DNA of 14,956 nt from Lachnospiraceae bacterium UBA1251. Lineage in GTDB: Bacteria; Bacillota; Clostridia; Lachnospirales; Lachnospiraceae. Below, piece by piece: positions 6,166-13,835 of the stretch. Below the pieces are notes generated by a model. The model did not search any database and was not told where the DNA came from. It worked only from the letters and a program-made list of their open reading frames with translations. The DNA lies in the NCBI GenBank assembly GCA_002308255.1, contig DBVZ01000147.1:1841-16796 (forward strand), written 5' to 3'. Positions within the stretch are counted from its first letter, which is position 1; each line of letters opens with the position of its first letter. The position numbers and the translations under genes were made by a program.

Positions 6166-6826
6166 TCCGGAACGCATGCGGACATACCTGCGGTCTCTCG
6201 ACAGGGACCTGCCGGCATGGCTGCATGCGGTCGAAAATGAATGTGCGGAAATGTATGTGCCGGTCATCAGACAGGAGACCCGTTCTTTGCTGAGAATGCT
6301 CCTTGCCGCGATGAGACCGGCTCATATTCTTGAAGTGGGGACTGCAATCGGTTTTTCTTCTCTCTTTATGGCGGAGCATTCGGATGCGGAGATCCTTACC
6401 ATAGAACATGCGCCGCAGCGGGTCGAGGCAGCCCGGGAAAATATAGCGAATTCGCCCCACGCGGGCCGGATCCGGCTTATAGTGGGTGATGCCGAAGAGG
6501 TGCTTGGCGGGATAACGGAAACATTTCCGTTTATTTTTATGGATGCCGCAAAAGGCCAGTATATTCATTTCCTGCCGCGTGTCAGGGAACTCCTCGGGGA
6601 AGGCGGTGTGCTGGTCACGGACAATGTGCTGCGGGGCGGCGATATCCTGGAACCTCATTACGCTGTGGAGCGCAGGAACCGGACGATCCATAAAAGAATG
6701 AGAGAATATCTGTACGCGCTCACGCATGATGACGAGCTTGTGACGGACATCCTTGAGGACGGAGACGGGATCGCGGTCAGCGTGAAGCGGCAAATGCAGC
6801 GGAGGACAGTGCGGAATGAAGTATAA
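6149..6826 (+). CDS. SAM-dependent O-methyltransferase (YrrM-like)
   Basis: Class I methyltransferase of the O-methyltransferase family 3 type, 225 aa. Motif I is ILEVGTAIGFSS (60-71, E62 and G64). The adenosine-binding acidic residue is E86 (LTIEHAPQR), followed by D114 (VGDAEE). The metal/substrate region is FIFMDAAKGQY (128-138, D132, K135) with TDNVL (157-161, D158/N159). In Bacillus the orthologue yrrM (TrmR) methylates tRNA 5-hydroxyuridine at wobble position 34 to mo5U; the next gene here, the hydroxylation partner, supports that role. The start at 6149 overlaps the preceding gene by 17 bases. It lacks a well-spaced Shine-Dalgarno (GGAGG is 15 bases upstream), so coupling is likely. 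ATGs at 6092 and 6176 are alternatives with no better site. Confidence 0.88.
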   Translation: MAERIDPERMRTYLRSLDRDLPAWLHAVENECAEMYVPVIRQETRSLLRMLLAAMRPAHILEVGTAIGFSSLFMAEHSDAEILTIEHAPQRVEAARENIANSPHAGRIRLIVGDAEEVLGGITETFPFIFMDAAKGQYIHFLPRVRELLGEGGVLVTDNVLRGGDILEPHYAVERRNRTIHKRMREYLYALTHDDELVTDILEDGDGIAVSVKRQMQRRTVRNEV

Positions 6827-8090
6827 AAAACCGGAACTTCTGATGCCGGCGGGAAGCCCGGAAACAGCCCGGACGGCGATCCGGTACGGCGCAGACGCCA
6901 TCTATCTGGGCGGCGAGGCTTTCAGCCTCAGGGCGAAAGCGAAAAATTTCACTCACGAGCAGATGAAGCAGTGCGTGAGGGAAGCCCACGGAGCCGGTGT
7001 CCGGGTCTATGTGACAGCCAATATTTTTGCGCACAATGAAGATCTGGAGGAGGCAGCGGAGTATTTCACATCTCTCCGGGAGGTCGGGCCGGATGCGGTT
7101 CTGATTTCGGATCCGGGTCTTTTTACGCTCTTCAGGGAGCTCTGCCCCGATATTCCTGTTCATATCAGCACACAGTCCAATAATACCAACTACGGAACGT
7201 TCCGTTTCTGGTATGATCTGGGCGTGAAAAGAGTCGTGACAGCCCGGGAGCTGTCGCTGGCCGAGATCGCGAAGATCCGGGAAAAGATCCCCGCGGATAT
7301 GGAGATCGAGTCGTTTGTTCACGGTGCCATGTGCATTTCTTACTCCGGACGCTGCCTTCTTTCGTCGTTTCTTGCCGGCAGAGACGCCAACCGGGGAGCA
7401 TGTACGCATCCCTGCCGGTGGCGCTATCATCTTGTCGAGGAAACGAGACCGGGGGAATACATGTCGGTTTTTGAGAATGAAAGGGGAACTTATATTTTCA
7501 ATTCCAAGGATCTGTGCATGATCGATCATCTCCCGGATCTGTTGTCCGCCGGCATTGACTCCCTGAAAGTGGAAGGCCGGATGAAGACGGCGCTCTATAT
7601 CGCGACGGTCGCCAGAGCGTACCGCCTTGCCATCGACGAGCTGACGGAGGATCCGGCAAGTTACGAAGCCCGCCGCGGGGACTATAAGAATATGGTATCG
7701 GACGGAATCTACCGTGATTTCACTACCGGGTTTTATTACGGAAAACCGGACGAAGACTCGCAGATCTATGACAGCAATACCTACATTAAAAATGCCGTCT
7801 TCCTGGGAATCATTGAAAAGATCGATGACAGGGGACGGGTTGTCATCCACCAGAAAAATAAATTCTGCTCGGGAGACAGGATCATGGTCATGAAACAGGA
7901 CGGGTCAGACCCTGTTTATGAAGTCGTCCGCATGGAAAATGAAGAGGACCGGGAGATCATGAGTGCACCGCATCCCGGGCAGGAGATCCGCCTCACGCTC
8001 AGAAATGTCGGCAGCGATCCGTGTCTGACCGGCGGAGAGGGTGCAGACAGCCTCAGACTGCAGGCGGGAGAGATCCTGAAAATGTCTTGA
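6816..8090 (+). CDS. trhP: Peptidase U32-family tRNA hydroxylation protein (TrhP-like)
   Basis: 424 aa, matching the long Bacillus U32 protein YrrO (TrhP2, 422). Despite the peptidase name, TrhP/RlhA-type U32 proteins act in prephenate-dependent hydroxylation of RNA uridines; TrhP makes ho5U34 in tRNA. The U32 signature is ESFVHGAMCISYSGRCLLS (165-183). The four cysteines expected for an iron-sulfur cluster are C173, C180, C196 and C200. The N-terminal barrel begins PELLMPAGSPETARTAI; the C-terminal beta domain covers about 325-424. GGAGG ends 10 bases before the ATG, and the start overlaps the methyltransferase by 11 bases. Together they fit a hydroxylate-then-methylate pair (ho5U to mo5U). 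Bacillus has two U32 genes here; only one is present. Last gene of the operon; a strong terminator follows. Confidence 0.9.
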   Translation: MKYKKPELLMPAGSPETARTAIRYGADAIYLGGEAFSLRAKAKNFTHEQMKQCVREAHGAGVRVYVTANIFAHNEDLEEAAEYFTSLREVGPDAVLISDPGLFTLFRELCPDIPVHISTQSNNTNYGTFRFWYDLGVKRVVTARELSLAEIAKIREKIPADMEIESFVHGAMCISYSGRCLLSSFLAGRDANRGACTHPCRWRYHLVEETRPGEYMSVFENERGTYIFNSKDLCMIDHLPDLLSAGIDSLKVEGRMKTALYIATVARAYRLAIDELTEDPASYEARRGDYKNMVSDGIYRDFTTGFYYGKPDEDSQIYDSNTYIKNAVFLGIIEKIDDRGRVVIHQKNKFCSGDRIMVMKQDGSDPVYEVVRMENEEDREIMSAPHPGQEIRLTLRNVGSDPCLTGGEGADSLRLQAGEILKMS

Positions 8091-8116
8091 CACGGTTTGG
8101 ATTTGTTTTATACAAT
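8087..8116 (+). promoter_or_regulatory. Strong promoter for comM-dprA, overlapping trhP end
   Basis: A perfect TTGACA (8087-8092) overlaps the trhP stop codon, and TACAAT (8111-8116) follows after 18 bases. The expected start point is near 8122-8123, which lies inside the left arm of the trhP terminator stem. The leader to comM would be about 104 bases. Confidence 0.7.
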
Positions 8117-8117
8117 G

Positions 8118-8147
8118 ACGGAAGTCCCGACGGGACTTCCGTTTTTT
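8118..8147 (+). terminator. Intrinsic terminator of the ireB-trhP operon
   Basis: A perfect 11-bp stem, ACGGAAGTCCC (8118-8128) with GGGACTTCCGT (8132-8142), and a 3-base loop GAC, followed by six T (8142-8147). Only transcripts arriving from upstream contain the whole left arm; RNA started at the comM promoter would lack its first 4-5 bases. Confidence 0.92.
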
Positions 8148-8153
8148 CGTTTT

Positions 8154-8199
8154 GCCGGCATCTCCGCCGGTGGGGAAAGCATTCTGATTTCCCCTTTTT
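8154..8199 (+). promoter_or_regulatory. Tandem hairpins in the comM leader, second terminator-like
   Basis: Hairpin 1: CCGGC (8155-8159) pairs with GCCGG (8166-8170), loop ATCTCC. Hairpin 2 abuts it: GGGGAAA (8172-8178) pairs with TTTCCCC (8188-8194), 9-base loop, followed by five T (8195-8199). Hairpin 2 looks like a moderate intrinsic terminator 27 bases before the comM ATG. It could be a backup terminator for upstream readthrough or an attenuator of comM; no ligand-binding domain is recognised. Confidence 0.5.
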
Positions 8200-8226
8200 C
8201 ACAGAAATTGACGATGAGGATTCAAC

Positions 8227-9753
8227 ATGTTCTCGAGAGTGTTTTCAGCCGCGATCTGCGGTGTTGACGCTGTCGCTGTTTCCGTGGAGGCTGATATCAG
8301 CTACGGCCTTCCCGGAATGACGATGGTGGGGTTTTTATCGGCGCAGGTAAAGGAGGCGCAGGACAGAGTGCGCACCGCCGTCCGGAATGCGGGGATCACG
8401 CTGCCCCCGAGAAGGATTACCGTAAATCTGTCTCCGGCAGATATCCGGAAAGAGGGCTCACGCTTTGACCTCGCGATCGCAGCCGCGCTGCTTACAGCCG
8501 CGGAGATCATACCGGAGGGGCGGATCCGGGATACGATGATCGCCGGGGAGCTGAGCCTTGACGGCGCCGTACTGCCTGTCAGCGGAATGCTGGCGACAGC
8601 GCTCTGCGCAAAGAAAGAAGGAATCCGGAACATGATCCTGCCGAAAGAAAACACCGCGGAAGCGGCAGCTGCGGGAGATGTTTCTCTGATCGGGGTGGAG
8701 TCTCTTGAAGAACTGATTGAATATCTGAGGGACGGTGTGATCCCGGATCTTCCCCAAGTGCCTCCGGGACCGGAACGGAAGGAATACGACGTCGATTTTT
8801 CCGAGATCCGGGGACAGGCATCCGTAAAGAGAGCAGCGCTGATCGCAGCCGCCGGGTTTCACAATTTTCTTATGGTCGGAACGCCGGGAGCAGGAAAAAC
8901 AATGATCGCAAAGAGAATTCCGACGATCCTTCCCCCCCTGACGAGAGAGGAAAAGATGGAGGTGGCGAGGATCCACAGCATCGCGGGAAGGTTTCATACG
9001 GACGGATCGGTTATTTCGGAAAGGCCTTTCCGCTCCCCGCATCATACGATCTCTCCGCAGGCGCTCGCGGGTGGAGGCGCGCATCCGGTTCCTGGTGAGA
9101 TCACGCTCGCGCACAGAGGCGTTCTGTTTCTGGATGAAATGCCGGAATTCTCAAGACAGAGCCTGGAGATTCTGAGGCAGCCTCTGGAAGACAGAGAGAT
9201 CGTGATCGCAAGGACGGCCGGAACATTTCATTTTCCGGCGGATTTTCTTCTTGTCGCCGCGATGAATCCCTGCCCGTGCGGGTATTTTCCGGACAGAAAT
9301 AAATGCATGTGCTCTCCCGCGGCGGTGAGCCGCTATCGGCAGAAGATCAGCCGTCCCCTTCTTGACAGGATCGACCTCTGTTCCCGTGTTCCCCGTGTCA
9401 CCTACGAGATGCTGAGAGAAAAGGAAGGGGCGGAGACGGATTCTGCCGCCATGCGGGCGGACGTCATGCGGGCTGTACGGATCCAGGAGGAAAGATTTGC
9501 CGGAACGGAGTATCATTTCAACGCAAATATTCCTGCTGCGAGAGTGTCGGAGTTCTGCCGCATGACGCAGGAGGCAGAATTATTTCTGAAGAGAGTGTAT
9601 TCCGGTCTGGAAATGACAGCGAGATCCTATCACCGCATCATACGGGTCGCAAGGACGATCGCCGATCTTGAAGAAGAAGAGATTATAATGAAGAAACATA
9701 TCGAAGAGGCCGTTTTTTACAGAGTGATCGAAGAACAGCAGGGAGGAATATGA
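8227..9753 (+). CDS. comM: ComM/YifB-family Mg-chelatase-like AAA+ ATPase
   Basis: Hexameric AAA+ helicase-type ATPase. In Vibrio and other Gram-negatives ComM drives branch migration during natural transformation; the Firmicute role is inferred. 508 aa, as usual. The N-terminal Lon-like domain is at about 1-175 (GLPGMTMVGF, then IRKEGSRFDLAIA). The AAA+ core has Walker A GTPGAGKT (218-225), Walker B VLFLDE (D303, E304), and the PFRSPHHTISPQALAGGG segment. A four-Cys zinc motif in NPCPCGYFPDRNKCMC (C349, C351, C360, C362) and RPLLDRIDL (376-384) follow, then a C-terminal Mg-chelatase domain. GAGGA ends 6 bases before the ATG. The stop overlaps the dprA start as ATGA, so the two are translationally coupled. 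It is not a magnesium chelatase of pigment synthesis. Confidence 0.94.
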   Translation: MFSRVFSAAICGVDAVAVSVEADISYGLPGMTMVGFLSAQVKEAQDRVRTAVRNAGITLPPRRITVNLSPADIRKEGSRFDLAIAAALLTAAEIIPEGRIRDTMIAGELSLDGAVLPVSGMLATALCAKKEGIRNMILPKENTAEAAAAGDVSLIGVESLEELIEYLRDGVIPDLPQVPPGPERKEYDVDFSEIRGQASVKRAALIAAAGFHNFLMVGTPGAGKTMIAKRIPTILPPLTREEKMEVARIHSIAGRFHTDGSVISERPFRSPHHTISPQALAGGGAHPVPGEITLAHRGVLFLDEMPEFSRQSLEILRQPLEDREIVIARTAGTFHFPADFLLVAAMNPCPCGYFPDRNKCMCSPAAVSRYRQKISRPLLDRIDLCSRVPRVTYEMLREKEGAETDSAAMRADVMRAVRIQEERFAGTEYHFNANIPAARVSEFCRMTQEAELFLKRVYSGLEMTARSYHRIIRVARTIADLEEEEIIMKKHIEEAVFYRVIEEQQGGI

Positions 9754-10733
9754 GCAGCAGCTATCAGACGGAAACAGAGGAGATCCGGGTGATCCGGGAA
9801 TGGGAAAGGGGTTTCCCCGAAAGGATGAGAGAACTGAAAGGTATGCCCGATAAACTGTATTATATCGGAACTCTGCCGCCGGAAGGTCCCGCTGTTTCCA
9901 TTGTCGGAGCCAGAGCCTGCTCATCTTACGGCAGCGCAAAGGCAAAAGAACTCGGGAAATTCCTCGCGGAGCACGGGATCACAGTGATCAGCGGTATGGC
10001 CGAGGGGATCGACGGGGCCGCACATGAAGGGACGCTGCTCGGAGGAGGAAAGACTTACGCGGTCCTGGGATGCGGAGCGGACATCTGCTATCCGAGAACG
10101 AACAGAGCGCTCCGAAAAGCAATTATAAGAAGCGGCGGTGGTATACTGACGGAATATCCCGCCGGGAGAATGCCGCTTGCAAAACAGTTTCCGGCACGGA
10201 ACAGGATCATCAGTGCGCTCGCAGACGTAGTTGTAGTGGTAGAGGCAAGGAAAAAATCAGGTTCTCTGATCACGGCAGACTTTGCGCTCGAGCAGGGAAA
10301 GACGGTGCTCGCTTTTCCGGGCAGAGTCGGAGACCGGCTTTCCGAAGGAGCAAACGCGCTGATCGGCCAGGGTGCGGGGATCGTTTCCTCGTATGAAACG
10401 GTTCTTTGGGAGCTGTCCAGGTGCGGCCGGTATGTCCTTCCCGCAGACGGCAATCGTACAGGGGGAAAACGAAAAAAGCCGATGCCTGCGGAAGGACAGG
10501 CAGCGAATGAGAACGGCAAAGAGGAAAAGAAAGCCGGAGCGGAGACGGAGAACACGCCGGAAACCGTCCGGGAGATCCTTCTCGAAAAGATAGGGTTCGA
10601 TCCCGTCGGAACGGAAGAGCTGCTCGCGGCAGCAGGAAATGATCTGCCCGGACTGCAGAGTTCGCTGCTGGACCTCGTGATCGACGGTGTCATTGCTGAG
10701 ATTTCGCCCGGAATCTATGTCAGAAGAGCCTGA
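9750..10733 (+). CDS. dprA: DNA-processing protein DprA
   Basis: Binds incoming single-stranded DNA and loads RecA during transformation. The Rossmann core is clear: SIVGARACSSYGS (50-62), SGMAEGIDGAAHEGTL (81-96), LGCGADICYPRTN (106-118), FPARNRIIS (147-155), KSGSLITADFALEQGKTVLAFPG (169-191, in pieces). A C-terminal winged helix (about 272-327) ends GIYVRRA. Between them, residues 232-270 form a charged Lys/Glu-rich linker (KRKKPMPAEG, NGKEEKKAGAE). At 327 aa the N-terminal SAM-like domain is nearly absent; only about 40 residues precede the core. The ATG overlaps the comM stop by 4 bases, with GGAGG upstream. No clear terminator follows; an AT-rich 5-bp dyad lies at 10734-10747. Confidence 0.95.
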   Translation: MSSSYQTETEEIRVIREWERGFPERMRELKGMPDKLYYIGTLPPEGPAVSIVGARACSSYGSAKAKELGKFLAEHGITVISGMAEGIDGAAHEGTLLGGGKTYAVLGCGADICYPRTNRALRKAIIRSGGGILTEYPAGRMPLAKQFPARNRIISALADVVVVVEARKKSGSLITADFALEQGKTVLAFPGRVGDRLSEGANALIGQGAGIVSSYETVLWELSRCGRYVLPADGNRTGGKRKKPMPAEGQAANENGKEEKKAGAETENTPETVREILLEKIGFDPVGTEELLAAAGNDLPGLQSSLLDLVIDGVIAEISPGIYVRRA

Positions 10734-10752
10734 ATTTCAAAAGAAATCACAC

Positions 10753-10781
10753 TTGCAATTTGACTTTTTTTGAGGTATAGT
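10753..10781 (+). promoter_or_regulatory. Putative topA promoter
   Basis: TTGCAA (10753-10758) and TATAGT (10776-10781) with a 17-base spacer lie in the 88-base gap after dprA. The expected start point is near 10788. A nearby TTGACT (10760) has no -10 at the right distance. Confidence 0.5.
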
Positions 10782-10821
10782 GCGCATTGATTGTATTATT
10801 TTCTGACAAGGAGAATCAATT

Positions 10822-12915
10822 TTGGCGAAAAATCTTGTAATTGTTGAGTCGCCCGCTAAGGTGAAGACAATTAAAAAGTTTATCGGTCCGAGCTACGAAG
10901 TCATGGCTTCCATGGGACATGTGAGGGATCTTCCGAAAAGTTCCATCGGCATCGATGAGGAAAATGATTTCGAGCCGCGGTATATTACGATCCGCGGAAA
11001 AGGGGAACTGCTTGCGGAGCTCAGAAAAGCATCCAGAAATGCGCAGACGATCTATCTTGCCACCGACCCGGACCGGGAAGGGGAAGCGATCTCCTGGCAC
11101 CTGATCGCCGCTTTGGGACAGGATACGAAAAAGTTCAAGAGGATCTCATTTAATGAGATCACCAAGACAGCGGTGAAGAATTCCCTGAAGAACCCGCGGG
11201 CTATCGATATGAATCTTGTGGACGCCCAGCAGGCGAGACGCGTGATCGACCGCCTGGTAGGATATAAGATCAGTCCCGTCCTCTGGGAAAAAGTGAAAAG
11301 AGGACTGTCTGCCGGCCGTGTCCAGTCTGTTGCCCTGCGCATTATCGCGGACCGGGAGGAGGAGATCAACGCGTTTATTCCTTCGGAATACTGGACGATG
11401 GACGCGGAATTCGATGTTCCCGGAGAAAAGAAGAAACTGACGGCTCATTTTTACGGAACAGACCGGAAAAAAATGACGATCGGTTCCAAAGCGGAAGCGG
11501 ATGAGATCGAAAAAGCGGTCCGAAATGCCGAGTGCGTCGTACAGGACGTCCGCAGGGGAGAACGGGTCAGAAGGGCGCCGCTTCCCTTCACGACCAGCAC
11601 GCTGCAGCAGGAGGCCTCCAGAAAACTGAATTTCTCGACTCAGAAAACGATGCGCCTTGCACAGCAGCTGTACGAAGGCGTTGACATCAAGGGCCGGGGA
11701 ACGATCGGTGTGATCACGTACCTGAGAACGGATTCCACCCGTGTCGCTGAGGAGGCCGGGAAGGCTGCGGCTTCCTATATCGGAGAAAATTACGGTCCGC
11801 AGTATGTCGGGAAACCGCAGCAGAGCGCCAATCCTTCCAAGAACGTACAGGACGCGCATGAAGCGATCCGCCCGACCGACATCACTCTTACGCCTGCCCT
11901 TCTCAAGGATTCGCTTCAAAGAGATCTGTTCCGGCTTTACCAGCTGATCTGGAAGCGGTTTACCGCCAGCGCGATGGCGGATGCCGTCTATGACACGCAG
12001 TCCGTCAGGATACAGGCGGGAGAATATACATTTAATATGTCCGCTTCGAAGATCCGGTTCCCGGGATTTACGGATATCTATCCCGCCGAAGAGGAAGAAG
12101 TGAAAAACACCCTGATGGGTACGCTGCCGGAAGAAGGAATGAAGCTTTCGCTTGCAGGGCTGAAGCCGGAACAGCATTTTACACAGCCGCCGGCTCATTT
12201 CACCGAGGCTTCTCTCGTCCATACGCTGGAAGAGCTGGGAATCGGACGGCCAAGCACATATGCGCCGACGATCACGACGATCATCAACCGTCGTTACGTG
12301 ACCAGGGAGCAGAAAAATCTGTATCTCACAGAGCTGGGAGATGCCGTCAACCAGATCATGAAAAAGGCGTTCCCGATCATTGTGGACGAGAATTTCACGG
12401 CGAATCTGGAGACACTGTTCGACGGGATCGCAGACGGATTTATTGACTGGAAGACCGTCGTGCGGAATTTCTATCCGGATCTCAAGGCGCAGATCGACGA
12501 AGCGCACGAAAAACTGTCCAGGATCCGGATCGAGGACGAGGTGACGGATGAAGTATGTGAACTGTGCGGACGGAACATGGTGCTTAAATACGGCCCGCAC
12601 GGGAAATTCCTGGCATGTCCGGGTTTCCCGGAATGCCGCAATACGAAACCCTATTTCGAGAAAGTGGGAGTGGCCTGTCCTCTGTGCGGAGGAGATGTCG
12701 TTCTGCGCAGAACCAAAAAGGGCCGCCGGTATTTCGGCTGCATGAATCATCCGGAGTGCACATTTATGTCATGGCAGAAGCCTTCTGACAAAAAATGCCC
12801 CGTCTGCGGCAGCTACATGACGGAACGGGGAAACATTCTCGTCTGTTCGGACGAAAAGTGCGGCTACCGCACGGAAATAAAAAAAGACAGCGCCGGAGAG
12901 AACGGCATCGGATAA
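10822..12915 (+). CDS. topA: DNA topoisomerase I
   Basis: Type IA topoisomerase that relaxes negative supercoils. 697 aa, near Bacillus TopA (691). TOPRIM: NLVIVESPAK (E9) and DPDREGE (D82, D84, E86). The catalytic tyrosine is Y300 in GVITYLRTDSTR, and AGRVQSVAL (164-172) belongs to the core. Three C-terminal zinc ribbons are complete: C579/C582/C599/C605, C619/C622/C640/C646 and C659/C662/C675/C680. The start is TTG at 10822, with AAGGAG ending 8 bases upstream and MAKNLVIVESPAK at the expected N-terminus. codY starts 11 bases after the stop. In Bacillus trmFO, xerC and hslVU separate topA from codY; here they do not. Confidence 0.97.
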   Translation: MAKNLVIVESPAKVKTIKKFIGPSYEVMASMGHVRDLPKSSIGIDEENDFEPRYITIRGKGELLAELRKASRNAQTIYLATDPDREGEAISWHLIAALGQDTKKFKRISFNEITKTAVKNSLKNPRAIDMNLVDAQQARRVIDRLVGYKISPVLWEKVKRGLSAGRVQSVALRIIADREEEINAFIPSEYWTMDAEFDVPGEKKKLTAHFYGTDRKKMTIGSKAEADEIEKAVRNAECVVQDVRRGERVRRAPLPFTTSTLQQEASRKLNFSTQKTMRLAQQLYEGVDIKGRGTIGVITYLRTDSTRVAEEAGKAAASYIGENYGPQYVGKPQQSANPSKNVQDAHEAIRPTDITLTPALLKDSLQRDLFRLYQLIWKRFTASAMADAVYDTQSVRIQAGEYTFNMSASKIRFPGFTDIYPAEEEEVKNTLMGTLPEEGMKLSLAGLKPEQHFTQPPAHFTEASLVHTLEELGIGRPSTYAPTITTIINRRYVTREQKNLYLTELGDAVNQIMKKAFPIIVDENFTANLETLFDGIADGFIDWKTVVRNFYPDLKAQIDEAHEKLSRIRIEDEVTDEVCELCGRNMVLKYGPHGKFLACPGFPECRNTKPYFEKVGVACPLCGGDVVLRRTKKGRRYFGCMNHPECTFMSWQKPSDKKCPVCGSYMTERGNILVCSDEKCGYRTEIKKDSAGENGIG

Positions 12916-12926
12916 CCGGAGGAAAC

Positions 12927-13712
12927 ATGGGTGTAGAACTGCTGGATAAAACCAGAAAAATAAACAAACTGCTCCATAATGCCAATTCCACAAAAGTTGT
13001 TTTTAATGATATCTGCGAAGTGCTCGGACAGACTCTTTCGTCCAATGTTCTCGTGATCAGCAGAAAAGGGAAGATCCTGGGACTCTGGAACGGAAAGGAT
13101 GCGTCCGTGATCGGAGAGCTCCTCGGTGACGAAGTGGGGAGCATGATCGATCCGCTTCTTGACGACCGTTTCCTTGATGTGCTTTCCACAAGAGAAAATG
13201 TGGATCTCAGGATGTTCGGATTCCGGGGAGAGGATATAGAATCCTACCGGGCGATCATCAATCCGATCGAGATCGCCGGTGAGAGGCTCGGCACAGTATT
13301 CTCCTACAGGAACTCTTCGGCATATGATATCGATGATATTATCGTCAGTGAGTACGGCACCACGGTCGTTGCGCTTGCCATGGTCCGCTCCGTGGATGAG
13401 GAGACGGCTCATGAACAGAGGCTGCGCGGGATCGTGACGTCAGCATTTTCCACGCTGTCCGTGTCGGAGACAGATGCGATCGTACATATTTTCGAAGAGC
13501 TGGACGGACGGGAGGGAATCCTGGTCGCGAGCCGTGTGGCAGACCGGATCGGGATTACGAGGTCCGTGATCGTCAATGCTCTCCGGAAATTTGAGAGCGC
13601 GGGAATCATCGAGTCCCGGTCTTCCGGAATGAAGGGGACCTATATCAAGGTCCTGAATCCGTATGTGGATGAGGAGATCGAGCGGATCCGTCTTCGCATG
13701 AAGGCCAGATAA
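12927..13712 (+). CDS. codY: Global transcriptional regulator CodY
   Basis: GTP- and branched-chain-amino-acid-sensing regulator of stationary-phase, amino acid and nitrogen genes. 261 aa, as usual for the family. The N-terminal GAF domain (about 1-155) starts LLDKTRKINKLL and includes SNVLVISRKGKILG and ERLGTVFSYR. The DNA-binding domain is very well kept: LSVSETDAIVHIFEELDG (177-194), the winged helix-turn-helix ASRVADRIGITRSVIVNALR (201-220) and ESRSSGMKGTYIKVLN (229-244). The start at 12927 has GGAGG just upstream and gives the normal N-terminus; an ORF extension to 12795 would overlap topA and is not conserved. It is probably co-transcribed with topA. No terminator is visible before the groES promoter. 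Confidence 0.97.
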   Translation: MGVELLDKTRKINKLLHNANSTKVVFNDICEVLGQTLSSNVLVISRKGKILGLWNGKDASVIGELLGDEVGSMIDPLLDDRFLDVLSTRENVDLRMFGFRGEDIESYRAIINPIEIAGERLGTVFSYRNSSAYDIDDIIVSEYGTTVVALAMVRSVDEETAHEQRLRGIVTSAFSTLSVSETDAIVHIFEELDGREGILVASRVADRIGITRSVIVNALRKFESAGIIESRSSGMKGTYIKVLNPYVDEEIERIRLRMKAR

Positions 13713-13748
13713 CAGCACAGGGAATAACAAAATCGTAACATAAGACCC

Positions 13749-13777
13749 TTGACAAAGAAAAAGTCGGGGTTTATAGT
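13749..13777 (+). promoter_or_regulatory. groESL promoter
   Basis: A perfect TTGACA (13749-13754), 17-base spacer, TATAGT (13772-13777). The expected start point is near 13784, just upstream of the CIRCE element. This is a vegetative sigma-A type promoter, as usual for HrcA-controlled groE. Confidence 0.9.
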
Positions 13778-13788
13778 ATAAAAAGATG

Positions 13789-13815
13789 TTAGCACTAAAC
13801 AAACTCGAGTGCTAA
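13789..13815 (+). promoter_or_regulatory. CIRCE operator (HrcA binding site)
   Basis: Inverted repeat TTAGCACTA (13789-13797), 9-base spacer, GAGTGCTAA (13807-13815). It matches the CIRCE consensus TTAGCACTC-N9-GAGTGCTAA in 17 of 18 arm bases; the mismatch is the last base of the left arm. It sits at the start of the transcript, so HrcA should repress groESL until heat or folding stress. Confidence 0.97.
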
Positions 13816-13835
13816 CAAACGAGATTGATCATTAA

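Noticed and set aside
8227..9753. Magnesium chelatase subunit for (bacterio)chlorophyll synthesis
   Set aside because: The N-terminal Lon-like domain and the cysteine motif CPCGYFPDRNKCMC mark the YifB/ComM family; no tetrapyrrole genes lie nearby.
10734..10747. ATTTC-AAAA-GAAAT dyad after dprA
   Set aside because: Too short and AT-rich for an intrinsic terminator with no adjacent T-run, and only about 10 of 15 matches to the CodY consensus.
10760..10799. TTGACT and TATTAT elements upstream of topA as a second promoter
   Set aside because: TTGACT has no -10 at a workable distance. TATTAT would place the start point on the ribosome binding site.
11146..12750. 534-codon open frame on the minus strand, antisense to topA
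   Set aside because: It lies wholly opposite conserved topA sequence, including the zinc ribbons. Its translation has no recognisable domain and is a product of codon bias in the gene on the other strand.
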